A stretch of 64,000 nucleotides of DNA from Ficedula albicollis. Its lineage: Eukaryota; Chordata; Aves; Passeriformes; Muscicapidae. Shown here in pieces: positions 39,111 to 52,353 of the stretch (its first letter is position 1; every line of letters starts with the position of its first letter). The stretch spans positions 3,253,544 through 3,317,543 of the forward strand of contig NC_021676.1 of assembly GCF_000247815.1 (NCBI RefSeq), read 5' to 3'. The notes under the pieces are model-generated. The model was not told where the DNA came from. It searched no databases and saw only the letters and a program-made list of their open reading frames with translations. The position numbers and the translations under genes were made by a program.

Positions 39111-39323
39111 CCAAGCACAGGAGAGGCCATTGATCCCCGTGTTCCATGTCTGTTCTGTTCCACAGGAGCATCCAAGGCATTGCCAAGTCACTGGGTGAAT
39201 GATGGCATTTGGAATCAGGAATTCAGCAGAATTCAGTGCTTCCACAACAGCCAGGCACAGGTGAGCACTTCTCACCCCAAAGAGCAGCTCCAGCTCCTGC
39301 TGAGGGTCTGCAGGAGTCACTTG

Positions 39324-39515
<192 letters not shown>

Positions 39516-39535
39516 AGAGCAGCTCCAGCTCCTGC

Positions 39536-39827
<292 letters not shown>

Positions 39828-40138
39828 AGGGTCTGCAGGAGTCACCAAGCACAGGAGAGGCCATTGATCCCCGTGTTCCATGTCTGTTCTGTTCCACAGG
39901 AGCATCCAAGGCATTGCCAAGTCACTGGGTGAATGATGGCATTTGGAATCAGGAATTCAGCAGAATTCAGTGCTTCCACAACAGCCAGGCACAGGTGAGC
40001 ACTTCTCACCCCAAAGAGCAGCTCCAGCTCCTGCTGAGGGTCTGCAGGTATGACTTGGCTCCCTGCTGGAAGCCCCAGGAGCTCTGCAGAGCCTGAGCCT
40101 GGAGCCAGCTTGGCACAAAGAAAAGTTTGTGATGAGAG

Positions 40139-40494
40139 CCCAGGGAAGAGAAGGCTCTTGGGAGATCTTGAGAGCCTTCCAGTGCCTGAAGGGGCTCCAG
40201 GAGAGCTGCAGAGGGACTTGGGACAAGGGATGGAGGGACAGGATGGGGAAATGACCTTAAGGTGACAGTGGGAAAATTTTCAATGGATATTAGGGAGAGA
40301 TTCTTTGCTGTGAGACCCTGGCACAGGGTGCCCAGAGCAGCTGTGGCTGCCCCTGGATCCCTGGCAGTGCCCAAGGCCAGGTTGGATGAGTTTGGAGCAA
40401 TCTGGGCTGTGGGAGGTGTCCCTGCCATGGCAGGGGTGGCACTGGATGGGCTTTAAGGTCCCTTCCAAGCCAAACCTTTCTGAGATTCTGTGAG
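40139..40494 (+). mobile_element. CR1 LINE 3' end
   Basis: Sense CR1 phrases in order: agggaagagaaggctcttgg, cagtgcctgaaggggctcca, gatattagggagagattctt, agggtgcccagagcagctgt, ggccaggttggatgagtttg, ggaggtgtccctgccatggc, ctttaaggtcccttccaagc and the terminal gattctgtgag. The segment is 5'-truncated, about 356 bp, without an open frame. The minus-strand frames here (up to 140 codons) are antisense CR1. Confidence 0.9.
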
Positions 40495-41785
40495 TAACCC
40501 ACTGCCTTCAGCCATGAGTGTGAAGCCTGCACCTGGGAAATATGAAATAACATATGTCTTTAAATTATCTTTTTTAAGTCATGGTTATTTTTTTCCCTAT
40601 AAAAGTTTAATGTTTGATTACTAAATTTGTATTCCAAAGTCTTCTGGTAAGAGCTGGAGTATGAGAAATGTCTTTCTTAGTTATGATTGCTGTTTGCTTA
40701 TGATTTTGGGCCTGTCTTCTAGGAAATTACAGAGCTGAAAACAGAATAGTTCTTTGGGCTGTAAATCCACCAACATTGATGTTAATTCTTTACAGCACTG
40801 CTGGTGTTCCATTTTTATTGCATTATCAGAAAAGTGACCAGTGTTTACCAAGAGTTAAGCCAGTAGTTTGATTATTTTCTGCCTTGCTAATATGATTTCA
40901 ATTGTTTCAATTATATTTGTTCAGGCATGAAATGCAATATGGATCACTCAGTTAATTAAGAGATGTAATTTGCTTTAAGTCCTTTGTCCAGCAATGTAAA
41001 TCTAAGCCCACCAGTTAAAACTTGCCAATGTTAAATAAAAGGTGAATCACCCACCTGTATAATAGAATTGGCCTTACAGCCCTGCCTGCAGCAATGCAGT
41101 TGCAACAAGTCGCAGTTTCCAGGTAGATAATAATATATTTTAATTACATAAAGCTTTCAGATATCTAAAGTTTAGATGATCCGATATTCAGCTTATAAAT
41201 TTATATATCTATTTATATAAAAATGTGTTTTACCTGTCTACATACTTGTATAATATTCTAATCACTATCTTTTTAAAATTTGTTTGCTACCAACCACAAA
41301 AAACTACTTTTCACACCTACCCACATAAAAACCAGCGACCTTTCCCTGTGTATAAATATATAGGCACAAAAACTGAGGAGTGACAAGTTCCTGTTCAGAG
41401 GTGGAGTGGGATCTTCAGCAGGAAATCTGTCACGTGGAGCCCCCTGTCAGGCTCACAGGGATGTGTTTGGGGTGCCAGGAGTGAAAATCCCCCCAGTTTT
41501 CCACCCAGTGAGGAGCCCCACTCAGTTTTGCACACAGAGAGAGCAGAGACCCCACTGTTGTGATAAAACTGCCCAGGGAAAAGGGTCATTTCTTATTTCC
41601 TCCTGCACAACCTGGCTGATTAACAATGTGTAACTAAAGGATCTGCCTTGCAAAGGCTGTGCGAGCAGCTCTTGCCACAGGAGCTGTGTTTTCTCTGGAA
41701 CAGCCCACTGGGGAACCCAGCTCTGCACTCTGAGTACCTGTGCATCTTCCTCATAAATTCATTTGCTCTTTAATCTTATTTACAG
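40495..41785. other. Unannotated sequence
   Basis: AT-rich, with a strongly AT-rich patch at 41130-41280. No repeat family or gene recognised. Confidence 0.5.
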
Positions 41786-42157
41786 AATCACCTGAAGTGT
41801 TGGAGATGAATTTTCACCAATGTGTCGTTCTAAGGCAGCGCCTTCTATGGGATATTTCAGATCAGCAAACTTGGGAAAAGATGAAACCAATGTTATAAAG
41901 AATGTGCTGAGTGCTCTTAAAAAGGATAGAGCTCTGCCAACAGAATCCCCAGTAGGTAACCACTGCTTGAAATTGCTGAAAAAATACACTCCTGAAGGAT
42001 AGTCAGTTTGATTAGAAACTTTGCCCTGGTGTGAAACTATTCTAAACAGATTTTATACATTTTAGCCACTTTTTTAGTATTGAATTTAAGAATCATTGCA
42101 GTGCTCCCTGTAATCTAGTTTTGAGAGGCTTTATTGTCATCTCTTTAATGAAATAAA
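41786..42157 (+). other. Terminal-exon-like segment with two short open frames (tentative)
   Basis: An acceptor-like ttaatcttatttacag ends at 41785. One frame from the acceptor (starting 41788) is open for 36 codons to a TAA at 41896-41898 and includes VVLRQRLLWDISDQQ. A second frame has ATG at 41820 and runs 60 codons to a TAG at 42000-42002, starting MCRSKAAPSMGYF. AATAAA is at 42152-42157. Several CpG codons (cgt, gcg, cgc) stand out from AT-rich surroundings. I do not recognise either peptide. It may be the last exon of an unidentified transcript, or chance. Confidence 0.2.
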
Positions 42158-45100
42158 TAACGTTTAAGGTTCTTATAGTTTTCAGGACATGATTGAATTC
42201 CATCATGATAAATCATGCACAAAAAGAGACTGAATGTGTTGTTGGCCATAGGAAAAAATATTGTCTGCATAGAGTCCATTTTGTAAGATTAGAAGCAGAT
42301 TTTGAAATATGCAGATGAGATGGATTTTTTAAGGAATTAATTCAAGCAGCCAGTTCCTAATGACCATATTACTCAATTTCAGTTGCAAATTCTGACCTGA
42401 AACTCTGATAAATAGAATAAAAACAATAGGTGTGGTGTCTAAGTACATGGCAGAGGTAAATAAATTTTGAGTCTTGCCCTGTGGGTGAGCTCTAAGCTTA
42501 AGGAGAGTTCATGAGAGTTTCCTTCATTGATTTAAGTGGGTTACAGGTTCTCTTCTAAATGTAGACTCTCCCCAAACTGATAAATCATTATTTGAAGGAA
42601 CTTACCATCAAAATCCTCATGATGCCAAATATAAAAAAAAAATCTAAAAGTCCCATCTCTGAGTATTTATGACCCATTCTCCTCCAACACTTCAGTTACA
42701 AAAGGAGCAGATATCTGACATTTGGTCTGATAATAAGGATATTTCTCTCTACTTGTAAAAGAAACTCGGTTTCTCCTGCTGTTTTGTAGCTGTTTTAAGA
42801 CAGGATTTTCTGGTCTCTAGGGCTGCTGCTCTGGGCTGCTTCATGGGCATTAGAATCCCATTACAGAAAAAACCCCATACAGCTTGGAGCTGAGCTCATC
42901 CGAGGTCCTCTTGAAACTACTGAGCAAAGAGATGTTCTTTTGTACTGCTCTTTCACGTCTGAAAGCATTTCTGCTTTAATTCATTCTCTTTACTTCTGCT
43001 GTGCTGAGTATTATTATAGTCTAGTGAGTTCCTGAAAGTGGGAAATGCCAAACAAACAGGTGTCAGACTTCAAAAGAAGCATTTGTCAGGACTTAATGTT
43101 CTGAAGCTGAAGGCAACAGCTCAACCTAAATAAGCTCTTCTCAACAGGATTTAAGTTTTCCTAATAAAAAAATAATAATAGAAAGTAAAGTGCAAATCCA
43201 ACAGCCTAGAGAGTGGAAGGCTTAGAAAAATGAGCAGCATCTGACATGATATCTTGATTTAAAGCCAGCTTGTACTGTAGTTCTCAAAGTCCAAGGGATC
43301 CACCACTCTCACATCTTTCCTCACCTTGCTGTGGTTCAGTTTTGAAGGATGAACTCCCCTGTAACTTCCATGCAGGAGCAGTCAGGAATGCCAGTCAGCA
43401 CAGGGTTTAGCAGGACATTTATTTTTGCCATCTCAGAAGTGCAGCCCTGTGTGTAGTGGGCTGGAGCCAGGGCTGAGCTAAACTGGGGAGTCCCCACTAA
43501 CAAGGCAGCAGCAGCTGAGCTGTGTGGGCTCAGCAGGTCCCACTCCAATTCTCCTTCTCTCCTTGGAGCAGAGATTGTGGCAGCCATAATTCCATCTTCC
43601 AGCTGAGTGCAGGGACAGAGGGAGACTGGGATGTTTGCTTTTCACTAGTATTACTCAATGCAGTATTGCACTTCAGGTAGAGCCATCTTTTCTATCAGCT
43701 CCAGCAAACATTGCTGTGTTTGTTCAGGCATCCCCTAATTAAAAGGCACCGACTCTGATGGAAACAGTCAAATGAAACGTGCTCACGGTGTGCATTTTCC
43801 CAGTATATCTGGATTTATCCATCAAACAAATGTCTATTGTGATTCCTCATGACCAGCAACTCAGGAATCTGATGTGAATGCCTGGATCAGTCTGCAGCCT
43901 GTGCTGTTCTCAGCATGACAATTTTGGTGAGGAAAAATAAAATCTGACCCCCTCAGCATTGCTAGGCAATGTCTGATCTGAGCTGAAGCACAGATGTACA
44001 TAAAGGCACAGGAGAACACTCACATGTATTAATGAGATTATTTGTGGGCTTCTGGCATGCCTGTGATTTGTGTTTTGGCTGGAACAGATGCCCTGTGTGT
44101 CTGTGTAACAATGCCATGCTAAGGAGCCTTTAAAAAACAGGTTTGAAGACATGGGGATAAGGAGAATTATTATCATCATAATGAAAGGGCAAAAAAACAA
44201 AAATAGCTCTATGCAAGGAAAAAAAAAATCATGTGCTGTGCTGGAACACACAGTTCCACCTCCAGTCTTTGCAGCATTTGTCTATGATGGATGGTGGGAC
44301 TCAAAGTCCTCCATAAATTCGGGTGGCAAAGCCCCAGACACAACAAAAACAGCTGAATTTTACTGATCTTCACCCTCCAGTGGCTCCTCTCCAGCTCTTT
44401 CCTCATGGCTGCATTCTGTGCATGCCCACCTAGCAGAGGAAGAGGTCTCTATGGGGATGAGCAAAGGACACATTTCTCTGCACATGTTGTGTTGATGCAT
44501 TCTCAACCTGCTCTGGGTGTTCCGTGGACAATGTACCAAAATATCTTCAGAAAATTTTGCTCATATTAGAAAAACTTGTTTCTCTGAGGTTGACAAAGTA
44601 ATACAAGGAGTTTTCTTGACACCTGTGTTTAATTTGCCAGTGATTTGTTTTCAGGTGCCTTCTGATACCTGGAATAAATTGTATTTTCTGACTCCATCTT
44701 GTGATTTTACAACTTCTTTTCACTTCTTGCACCAAAACAACCAGCATGTTTCTTTTCTTCCTAGGGTTTACTTTTTCCTGTTGATATTATTCATTAATAC
44801 ACTTTGTTTTCTGACATCATTGCAAGAAAATTAAGATCCTTCCTTCCTTCCTTCCTTCCTTCCTTCCGCTCCTGCTCAGTGTAGACAGAGTTTGAAATGA
44901 TACCAGGAAACTAAACTCCAAAGGAAAGATTAGCAATTGTACAGTTGGTGATTTTTAGGGGTTTACCCATGTAAAATGTGAATTTCTTCTCATAAGGACA
45001 AATTCAGGTATCTTTCACTGCACTACAATTCATCCCATCAACTTTCCAGTTCTTTTTCAAATCAAGGGAAAACTTTGTGTATGTCCTGATATAATCAGCT

Positions 45101-48100
45101 CAGAGTTATTATTTCCATTTCATTCCTGGAGACAGATCAGCCCAGAAAATCATGGGAGGGATTTCTGGAAGAGAATTCCAGCTGCAATAGTTAAAATTTA
45201 ACCATTACAAGGAATCCAAGAGAAGCTACACAAATGTCTGTACAGCCCTAACCACAGCAGGCTGTTGGGTCCATTTGCAATACTTGATAAAATCAGTGCA
45301 TTTAAAGAGAAGGAAAGCAGAAGTTATAAATGTAGAATTCCAGTGAAATAGTTCCATGCATAATTGCTGCCCTATAAATGAACAATAGCATCTCATATTC
45401 CACCTTTTTTTTAATACAAGTCAGTGTCAGAAGTTGTGTTCTCTGGGCTTGCAAAGATGGAAATTGGATCTAAATTATGGATGTTTTCCACTGACCTGTA
45501 TGGTAAATGATCAAGGATTATAGAAGCCTCATGCAAGAGCCTGCTCTGCATATATATTTAAAGAGAGCTCTATGAATATTCAAAAATGATTGTTTCTCCC
45601 ATTTCAAAGAATAAAAGAAATATAGCTGTTCTGCTGTCTCTACATAAAACATTGCTCCAAGGTCAGAGGGAGAGGTCAGAGCCAAAATAAAAGTCACTCC
45701 TGAGAGTGATTTGCCACGTGATCTTTTCTGTGTTTTGAAAGGTCAGAGTCTATGTGGGACAAATTTAATAAAGCCATCCCAGAAGTATTGTATCCAATTT
45801 CTGAGGAAACATTCCAGAATGACAGAATTGGGATTTTGCTACACCGAAATGCCAATTGGTTTGTGATGTTTTGTCTTATAATTATGAAGGTGGCTCAGCT
45901 CCAGCTGAACCAATGATTGTTATGTCCCTTCTCAAAGAGAAAAAAAGGTTATCTAAAATGTCTAACACTGATATTAGAAATGGTTCAAAGTGATAACTTG
46001 GATCTGCTTTCTTCTTTTCTGAACAGAACTTGAAAGAGTGAATGGTACCAATAAGGAGCATAGCACCATTAACCAGCTGCTGTGCAATCAGCATCTACAG
46101 GACTCTGTCTACAGGTCAACACCTTTTGAGAAGCACTGGATGGGCATTTCTGCTGCATGCAGGAAATGACCTGATAAAATCTGAGAGCCTCAGGTCCTTC
46201 TGATGTTCTTATCAAAATAAGGATCATTTAAAAAGGAAAAGGAAGAACTGAGCTATAAAGGTGGTGTACACAGAAATAGCCATCAAAGGTTTTCATTTTA
46301 AGATTTGCTTTAAATAATTTTTAGTTTTATCTATATTTATAGTATTATTTATATAGTTGTATAGGATCTCATTAGAAAGATGACTTTTCATCCGTATATA
46401 TCTTATTCCTAAAGTGATTTTACACACCAGTATTACCTGTGAATGCAATCCACTGACTGTGGGCACGGGCTGGGCTGTAGTTGTGGATGTAGATGATTGG
46501 TGACAGAACAAAACACTCTGACTACTGGTGGATATTTCTTTTTTCCATATGTGGAAGCAGAATGAAGGTGCTGTAGCTCTGTGCACAGAGGCAAATCTCA
46601 GTTTCTCTGTGTGGATGTAATCATTATTTCCTTCTTGCTGACTGCTCCACTATTGATCATGCTGTATTTCAGCAGGCTGGGTTGTGATTTAAACTGGTAA
46701 ATGTAATATCAGCCTTCATGACAATTACAGCTGAACACCATTTGTTTTCAATGAAATACAGTCAACTTTTCTATTACATTTGCTTCTGGCATCCCCAACG
46801 TGGCTCAACCACTGGTTTTGTGTCTCTGCTTACAACAGATTGTTTTTTACCTTACAGGTATTTGTGGGCATTTGTGACATGAGCCTCAGTGTGGAGGATC
46901 CTGCTGTGGGAATTAAGAATAAAGGAAAAGGAGATACTTGACATGATGTTCCCTGTCCATGTCTGATTAAGTGTGTTCTACCAGGGGCCATCCAGCCCAA
47001 ACCTCACCAGCTATTTGTGCAGTATCTAGTACAGATCCTTGGGGGGGTGGGAAAATCAGAACAGAGCAAATATAGCCTCAGAGAAGGAGCAGTTGGAGCC
47101 TGCAGACAATGTGGAGCATTACTTCAGAGCAGCAAAGCTTGGGCTTGGGACTGAAACCTAAAGGTAACAACTGAAATTATTTTAGTGTTGTTCTTTCACT
47201 GAAACTTCCCTGAGGCCCCAAACACTTTTTATTCCTTCCCCTGTGCCAGAAGCACCAATTCATTCCCACACAGGATTCAAATTCTGCAGCTGTTCCCTCA
47301 ATAACTTTCACAATGCAGTTAGTTATTGCTAATACAAAAAATCTATAGCACACTATAAAGTGGAAATATAATACAATATATTTAGGGGCTGGGTACCTCT
47401 CTGAAGACTTAAGGAAACCATCCAGGAACTGTGCAGGATTTGTATGGCAAATTTAAAATTTCCTGATGGCAGAGCATCAACATAACTTGTTTTATGACAT
47501 CTCCACAGAGACAGCAACCTGACTTGGTGGGGAAGGAAAATGAGAGACAGGCTATGGACCCAGTTTGGCCCTGGAGACCCACTGGGCTCTGCACTGCTCA
47601 CGATGGGAGGATGCTGCTGGGTGCTCACCTGGGCTCCTCCTCAGCTCCTGCAGCCCAGCATCTTTGCATCACCCTGAATATTGAAATGGAAAACATGTGT
47701 CTGTTTCTGAGCTCAAAGTTTCCTTTAACTGCCACCAAATTGCTGCTTCACTGGGAGCTTTAATAGACAGAGGCAGCCCCAGCTATGATGAAGTGTGACA
47801 GGTTCTCTGTCTTTGCCTATGAAACTCATAATGGCAGATAATCAGAAACTTTTACTGAGAAACCTTCTTAAGTGTTACTTTCCATTTCAGTTATTCAAAG
47901 TGGGATTCTTCTTTCTCATTTAACTCTGGATTATGTAATTTACCCTGATGTAACACAGAACAGAACTTCATTTTATGGAGAATGGGAAAAAATGTACATC
48001 TGCACCTACAAGTTATACTTCAAATTATTGCAACTGTTCAGGGTCCTGTTGTTTAAACAATTTCTTGAAATATTGAAAATATTGAAGTAATCTCATTTAA

Positions 48101-48358
48101 AATACCTGTTACTGCCATTTATTTTCTATTTCTTAGACTGTTGTCAATTCCAAAAGCAAAACCAAGATTTTAAAAATTTTTTTAAGACATTTACTTGTGG
48201 CTGTTCAATTCATGTACATCTTCCGTTGTCACATTTGCTTATAAAACCACAGTAATTTTGACCCCAAAAAAATCACAAATTAATCACAAAATGTTGTGCT
48301 ACCTTCAAAATGCAGCTTTTATTCATTTATTAGTTAAGTGTGGGCTGTGTTTAGTGGT
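42158..48358. other. Unannotated AT-rich sequence with a TTCC microsatellite
   Basis: A clean (CCTT)7 tract is at 44838-44867. Otherwise no gene, RNA or classified repeat is seen. Open frames such as 43910-44251 (minus) and 44517-44834 (plus), about 105-113 codons, lack domains and splice support. Confidence 0.5.
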
Positions 48359-48402
48359 GCTGTGGTTTCAGCCCAGCCAGCACCGTGCAGCTGCTCAGTC
48401 AG
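48359..48402 (-). mobile_element. Short LTR remnant of the TGTCCTGGTTT group
   Basis: Gctgtggtttcagcccagcc followed by ccgtgcagctgctcagtca resembles the reversed 3' end of the avian LTR group seen intact at 3041-3595 (TGT.GTGGTTTAA.CCCAGCC..). Only about 45 bp is identifiable. Confidence 0.4.
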
Positions 48403-50511
48403 GAGCCCATATTCCATGAGTCCCTCAAACGTCCTGGGCCCGTCAGGATATAAAAACCCATCACAAGTGGAAATTAAAGTTTTGAATCCAGAACCTTGAT
48501 GTATTTGACAGTTTTATGCCTGTTGTCAACCTGGGTCTTTTTGTTCCTTAATGAGTCCATATATTGTTGTCTATTGTTCTTCATCTTCCCGTAAGGGAAA
48601 AACAGAGGCAATTATAACTTAATAACATTCTCTGTGCTAAGAATGTGTGGTGACAGATAATGAAGTCCAACATCCCGATCTGATTACAAGTTGCTCTTTA
48701 GATGGGGGACAAATAACTACAAGATGGCAATGTCAGAGCAAGGAACACTTACACGATGAAATATTAATGAAAATACATTGCACTTATGTCTCAATGACAT
48801 CTAAATGGGAATCAGTTATCAGATCTTGAGTGTTTGCTACAAATTTCTACTCTGCAAAAGAGAAAAAAAAAATCCAATGAACTTTAAAAATGTCAGCCAG
48901 CAGGGCTTTCAAATACATAATTTACTAGTTTGTTGGCTTCCTATAAATGGATAATAATAAACCCGTAGCTAAAAGCAAGCTCATAAATGCTGAATCAAAA
49001 ATGGGAAGAACACCATGAAATGATAGATGCAGAGCTGCATGGTGGCAATTTTCTTCTAAGGAGAAATTGTAGCTGTGCTGTTAAAGCTGTGAATGGAAAC
49101 CTTGACAGGGCAATGTTTCCTTCCACAGGGAAGGGTCTGTGCCACTGTTTCTGTATTGCTGCAGAAATGCAGGAGCAACAGTGCTGGAATTGCAGCTTCA
49201 GCTTGATGGACTTCCCTGAGCATTATATTTTCATAGCCTGCCTAGTTAGGCTCGCCTCTTTGATACACTCTCATACTTATTTATTTAAACATATGAAAAA
49301 TAGACTGTTCTATTAATCAGGGGGCAGAATGAAGTCATTTCTCATGGAGAAGTTTTAATCTTAATCAAAAATTGACCTATGTGTTCTATGTTAAAAAGGC
49401 ATATATTATTGAATGGTATTAATAGAACCTTTAATGTTAAAATATTTGATATCAGCCAAAATTAGATTCTATTTTAAGCCAGTACTCTGGACTGAATGAC
49501 GATGAAAGCCTCTCATTTTTTGGTTTGATTTTAATAGCAGCCAGAGTGGAGTTGAAAGGCTCAGTGCTGCTGCTCAGGCTGGTTGTGCTGCCTGACACGG
49601 CAGCCTCATCTCCATGGAGCACATCTCCCTTGCTGGGTGCATTCTGTTAAACCAGGAGGTGAGACATGACCTGGGCAGAGCAGTGAATGGAAGAAAGCTT
49701 CAAAGTGCTCAGGTCGTGGGGAGCTCAGCCTTTCATTTGGATAAATTTGTCTGAGGCTCTGAAATACCATTACAAGGCCCCTGCCACAGTGGATTTTGGA
49801 CTGTGAGCTCGAGCTACAGCTGCAGTAAAGCCCTGCTCGGCTTGGAGGGCTGGGAGCAGCCACAGGCTCTGGGCAGCTCCTGTGGAAGGATTCCTGGGTT
49901 TGGGATGGGGAGATTTCCAGCCTCATCTCTTCTGGACATGCTTTCAGTAAATGGCTTAGCAATGGGTCACACTGGGATATTTTGGTACAGCATGGACTCA
50001 TGTTAGAAAAGGTTGAGAAATTCTTTCTTCAAATGTTTATACTGCATCATAACAAGAAAAGAAACCCAAACAACTAAATGTTTGCCAAAGAACCATTTAA
50101 ATAAATTGCATTTATGTAGGATAAGTCCAGGAAATGTAAAAATAATTGATAATTAGATCAATTTTTGCAGGTTTATATTTAAATAAAAACTTAAAGCTCA
50201 GACATTTAGTCTTAAAAAAAGGAACCGACTTAATTAAAGCACTATTATAACAATGATTTAATTGGATTTCTTTTCTGCTCACATTAAAATCTTTGTCATA
50301 AGAATATGCCCCAGCATGGTGGAATATTAATATGGGATATATTCTTATTCACAGTACCTACTCTAATAGTAGGTCTTATACCTGAAAAATAATGTTTAAT
50401 TTAAGCATTAAAACCTCCAAATTTACTTATCCTAGCTTGAAAAAAAAAAAAATAAAAAATCAACTATCTAGCAGGGTGCTAAATATCTTACCTGTGGTCC
50501 AGCACCTAAAT
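48403..50511. other. Unannotated sequence
   Basis: A GC-richer patch at 49550-49990 gives a 131-codon minus-strand open frame without domain character. No gene or repeat family recognised. Confidence 0.5.
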
Positions 50512-50580
50512 GACCCTGGGTGGGAGAAGATGATTTCCACAGGTTCCTTCCAGCCTCAGCATTTCTGAGGTTCTGTGACA
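50512..50580 (+). mobile_element. CR1 LINE 3' tail
   Basis: Sense CR1 terminus: gaccctgggtgggagaagat, gatttccacaggttccttcc, agcctcagcatttctgaggttctgtga. It matches the CR1 ending ..GATGA..CCAGAGGTCCCTTCCA.CC..ATTCTGTGA. Severely 5'-truncated. Confidence 0.7.
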
Positions 50581-51610
50581 TCCACTGCCCACCTGCTGTG
50601 CAGGATGAAGTGATACCTGGTGGTCCAGGTGAAAGCCGTGCAGGCTAAAGGAGTGCAAGCTGTCCAGAGGAGGGTTTCCAAGCTGAGCTGTATTTTTTGA
50701 GAATCCTGAGCACAGCACCCAGTGCTTTCTGAGCTTTTTGGAACCATTAACAGACTTCTAAATAAATTCCCTAGCTGCCTATTTTGCTTTGTGAAATGAT
50801 GAATTGTCGAATATCTGTTTCTAATGTGGTACAAGTAACTCTGCAGAAGGCACCTCGATCTGCTCGTGTCCCTTGAGTCATTTATTTCTAAGTGGAAAGC
50901 AGAGCAGGAGTGTTTTTGTAGGGATCATTAGGCAAGTCCTCCTGCTCCCCACCTGGATCCCCACAGATCCCCCAGGGCTCCAGGATTCTCCTGGCTTCTC
51001 CTGAACTGTCACACCCTGAACACAGCCAGGCAAAGGGGGATGAGGCAATCAGTAGAAAGCACAATGAAATATGACCTTGGCTGGAACAGCAGAGCTGCAG
51101 TCAGGCCTTAGAATCTAAACTGTGAACTGCATTTACATTCAACAGGACCTTCCTCTACTAAAGCTTAACTCCACTGAGTTTGGACCGGGTTTGTATTTTT
51201 GCCTGGAAGAAGCAAGGCACACAATCAATCTTGTGCAAAACCCGTGAGTGGAACAGGCTTGTGAAACCGGCAGTTCCTGGGATTTGCATGCAGCAGTGCC
51301 TTTGCTGAGCTCTAACCAGTGGCTCCAAAATCTGAACATTTAAATCCCATTAAAGAATTAGCTGTGTGTAAGATGTTTTATGTGATAATATACACAACAA
51401 CACATCTTAGACTCCATTAGGTCTTTGCTCTTGTATAATGTAGATCAGCTCAATTAGTCTTTGCCAAATGACTCACTAAAATTAATTCTTGCAGGTGGAC
51501 ACATGACTAAATTTGAAACAAAATCTGCATCTCTTTTCATGCACTGTAGAGCCCTGTGGAACAGAATTTACATTAGATGAAGTAATAAGTCTTCTCTATA
51601 GTAGTATTTA
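50581..51610. other. Unannotated sequence
   Basis: Single-copy-looking, moderate GC, no gene or repeat family recognised. Confidence 0.5.
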
Positions 51611-51868
51611 GAATTATAGAATCATAGGATGGCCTTGGCTGGAAGGCACCTCAAAGATGACCCAGTGGAAGGGCAGGGACACCTTCCACTGTCCCAGGCT
51701 GCTCCAAGCCCTGTCCAGCCTGGCCTCGGGCACTGCCAGGGATCCAGGGGCAGCCCCAGCTGCTCTGGGCACCTGTGCCAGGGCCTCACCTCCCTCCCAG
51801 GCAGTAATTTCATCCTAACATCTAATCTTAATCTCCTGTCTTTCTGTTTGAAGTCATTTGCCAACAAG
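51611..51868 (-). mobile_element. CR1 LINE 3' end
   Basis: Textbook reversed CR1 terminus: gaattatagaatcataggat, ggccttggctggaaggcacc, tcaaagatga, gggcagggacaccttccact, ctccaagccctgtccagcct, gccagggatccaggggcagc, agctgctctgggcacctgtg and taatttcatcctaacatcta. The usual segment between aaagatga and the gggcaggg stretch is shortened, indicating a small deletion. No open frame. Confidence 0.93.
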
Positions 51869-52237
51869 TAATAATAATTCAGATATTTTAATGTGATTTA
51901 TACACTTAAAAGTTCCATGCAGCCTTCCAGCCTCTCAGGGAGGGACTGCTGTGTGCTGCACAGATGTACAAAATGTGACAGCAACTGCTTCCAGTCTGCT
52001 CAGCAAAGGGAGTGAGCAAGGAGAAGCCAGGGCTGTGGTTTTAAGGAGTAGCACATTGTGTAACACATTCTATAATGTTAAAGATGCTTTATTCTTATAT
52101 TGTGTACCTCATTTCTCTTCCCTTGGCCTTTTGCCATCTGAGCTCCAGCAGACAGGAACACCTCCCAAACCTGAGTAAAGGTTTCTGCTGCATCCCAGCA
52201 CTGCCCTGGGAGCACACCCAACTTTGGGGCAAATTTC
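51869..52237. other. Unannotated sequence
   Basis: No gene or repeat recognised between the CR1 copy and the 58-bp duplication. Confidence 0.5.
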
Positions 52238-52353
52238 AGCCTTTGAACGCATTGTTGGGTTGTTTTAGCATGGAGAAGAATCTCATGGGCTCCAGAGCCT
52301 TTGAACGCATTGTTGGGTTGTTTTAGCCTGAAGAAGAATCTCATGGGCTCCAG
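52238..52353. repeat. Two-copy tandem duplication, 58-bp unit
   Basis: Copy 1 (52238-52295) and copy 2 (52296-52353) begin agcctttgaacgcattgttg and end in atctcatgggctccag. Differences lie in agcatggag/agcctgaag. Confidence 0.95.

Noticed and set aside
40006..40428. 140-codon minus-strand open frame
   Set aside because: Mostly the antisense strand of the CR1 3' end and the duplicated segment.
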